This document shows positions 62,150 through 64,000 of a stretch of DNA of 64,000 bases, piece after piece. The notes under the pieces are model-generated. The model did not search any database and was not told the origin of the DNA. It saw only the letters and a program-made list of their open reading frames with translations. Every line of letters begins with the position of its first letter. Within the stretch, counting starts at the first letter, position 1. The DNA comes from Pictodentalium vernedei (lineage: Eukaryota > Mollusca > Scaphopoda > Dentaliida > Dentaliidae): NCBI GenBank assembly GCA_031216915.1, contig CM062296.1:143696344-143760343 (forward strand), written 5' to 3'. Both the position numbers and the translations under genes were made by a program.

Positions 62150-64000
62150 ACAGGTACCGTATATCAACAAAAGTTACCAAGTTACAGTGAAATTATTCCA
62201 AAACGAGTCATCCTATCAAATTACATAGAAATTCCATCATAAATATGGCCTGTAGACTGTGCTAAAGGTTTTCGGGCCCCTTTAGCCGTCAGTTTCCCAA
62301 TTGCGTCCAAAAGGGATGTTCTCATTTAGACATTATATGAAGTCAACCTACGAAGTTACAATGAAATCCCTTCATAAATATGAACTGAAGACTGTGCTAA
62401 AGGTTTTCAGGCTTTGGGCTCGGGCAGCCATCATGGTTGAATGATCGCAACCAAAAGGGGACATTCTCATCTGGGCATCATCTGGAGTGATCCTACGAAG
62501 TTACAATGAAATCCCTTCATAAATATGACCTGTAGCTGTGCTCAAGGTTTTTGGGCTTCGGGCCCCTGAAGCCGTCACAGTTGATCAATCACGACCAAAA
62601 GGAGATGTCATCATCTAGATATTATATGGAGTCAAACTAACAAATCAAACACTAACAAATCCTTCCATAAATATGACCCATAGACTATGCTAAAGGTTTT
62701 GGGCTCGGGCAGCCATCAAGGCTGAATGATCTCGACCAAAAGGGGACGTTCTCATCTAGACATTATTTGGAGTCATCCTACCAAGGTACAATGAAATCCC
62801 TTCATAAATATCACCTGTAGACTGTGCTAAAGGTTTTCAGGCTTCAGGCCCCTGTAGCCGTCACAGTTGCCTAATGGTGTCCAAAAGGGGCTATTCTCAT
62901 CTAGACATTATATGAAGTCAACCTACCAAGTTACAATGAAATCCCTTCATAAATATGAACTGAAGACTGTGCTAAAGGTTTTTGGGCTTTGGGCTCAGGC
63001 AGCCATCATGGTTGAATGCTCGCAATCAAAAGGGGACATTCTCATCTGGGCATCATCTGGAGTGATCCTACAAAGTTACAATGAAATCCCTTCATAAATA
63101 TGACCTGTAGACTGTGCTCAAGAGTTTCGGGCTTCGGGCACCTGTAGCCATCACAGGTTAACGTATATCAACAAAAGTTACCAAGTTACAGTGAAATTAT
63201 TCCAAAACGAGTCATCCTATCAAATTACATAGAAATCCCATCATAAATATGGCCTGTAGGCTGTGCTAAAGGTTTTCGGGCTTCGGGCCCCTGTAGCCGT
63301 CAGCTTCCCAATTGCGTCCAAAAGGGACATTCTCATTTAGACATTATATGAAGTCAACCTACCAAGTTTCAATGAAATCCCTTCATAAATATGACCTGTA
63401 AAGTGTGTTAAAGGTTTTTGGGCTTTGGGCTTGGGCAGCCATCATGGATGAATGATCGCAACCAAAAGGGGACATTCTCATCTGGGCATCATCTGGAGTG
63501 ATCCTACGAAATTACAATGAAATCCCTTCATAAATATCACCTGTAGACTGTGCTCAGGGTTTTCAGGCTTCGGGCCTCTGAAGCCGTCACAGTTGACCAA
63601 TCACGACCAAAAGGGGGATGTCATCATCTAGGCATTATATGGAGTCAACCTAACAGGTTACAATGAAATCCTTCCATAAATATGGCCTTTTGCCTATGCT
63701 AAAGGTTTTTGGGTTTGGGCAAACATTAAGGCTGAATGATCGCGATCAAAATGGGACGTTCTCATCTAGATATTATTTGGAGTCATCCTACCAAGTTACA
63801 ATGAAATCCCTTCATAAATATGACCTGTAGACTGTGCTAAAGGTTTTCGGGCTTCGGGCCCCTGTAGCCGTCACAGTTGCCCAATCATGTCCAAAAGGGG
63901 ACTTTCTCATCTAGACATTATATGAAGTCAACCCACCAAGTTACAATGAAATTCCTCAATAAATATGACCTGTAGACTGTGCTAAAGGTATTTGGGTTTT
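62150..64000 (+). repeat. 145-bp satellite with 1003-bp higher-order repeat
   Basis: About thirteen monomers are marked by 'ccttcataaatatgacctgt' near 62370, 62515, 62662, 62801, 62946, 63091, 63240, 63382, 63527, 63672, 63811 and 63956. Two monomer types differ: GGGCTTCGGGCCCCTGTAGC against GGGCTCGGGCAGCCATCA. The unique start 'atatcaacaaaagttaccaa' occurs at 62161 and 63164, giving a seven-monomer, 1003-bp higher-order unit. The array runs off the window. Confidence 0.85.

Noticed and set aside
62150..64000. CRISPR-like array
   Set aside because: The 145-bp units diverge throughout, with no short constant repeat and unique spacers; it is a eukaryotic satellite.

Overview
This window looks like a repeat-crowded piece of a marine-invertebrate nuclear genome. 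It is AT-rich and has spliced exons with GT/AG introns of 2-14 kb, 5S- and tRNA-derived SINEs, palindromic MITEs, hAT elements and tandem-repeat elements. There are no operons, ribosome-binding sites or long uninterrupted ORFs. The repeat styles (hairpin-ended elements with short tandem units, SINEs with TTTA-type tails) are common in molluscs, annelids, hemichordates and echinoderms. The phylum cannot be fixed from the sequence alone.

One protein-coding gene is supported. Five minus-strand exons (54565-54343, 51910-51800, 37589-37500, 26331-26020, 24099-23813) have consensus splice sites and matching phases (0-1, then 1-1, 1-1, 1-1, 1-stop). Together they encode about 340 residues, read as the C-terminal part of a KMT2E(MLL5)/SETD5-type SET-domain protein. 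The basis is VSLLEYRKR at the start of the first exon, followed by a Ser/Thr/Lys-rich, acidic and then proline-rich tail. The SET domain and 5' end must lie beyond 54565, and I did not find them in the window. All other ORFs are short and mostly fall inside repeats.

Layout: 1-2730, Helitron-like tandem-repeat element with hairpin ends. 2731-23500, gene-free sequence downstream of the gene, a mosaic of palindromic MITEs (two TTAA-flanked families, a TWA-flanked Harbinger-like family, a CAGTGG pogo-like family) and SINEs, often nested. 23813-54565, the gene; its introns hold another Helitron-like array (26630-28087), a 141-bp inverted repeat (32343-32823), an array of about 155 bp units with estrogen-response-element-like palindromes (38990-39940), a full 5S-derived SINE (43934-44337), tandem-repeat elements (46450-50460) and a hAT element (50589-51544). 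54566-61530, a nest of hAT elements, three of them in the window with perfect 8-bp target duplications. 61535-64000, degenerate repeats and a 145-bp satellite with a 1003-bp higher-order period, running off the window.

The most interesting material is in the repeats. Retroposons share one body but carry different polymerase III heads, every recognised SINE points the same way, and several nested insertions record target-site choice and insertion order directly. No new defence, metabolic or other gene system is supported.
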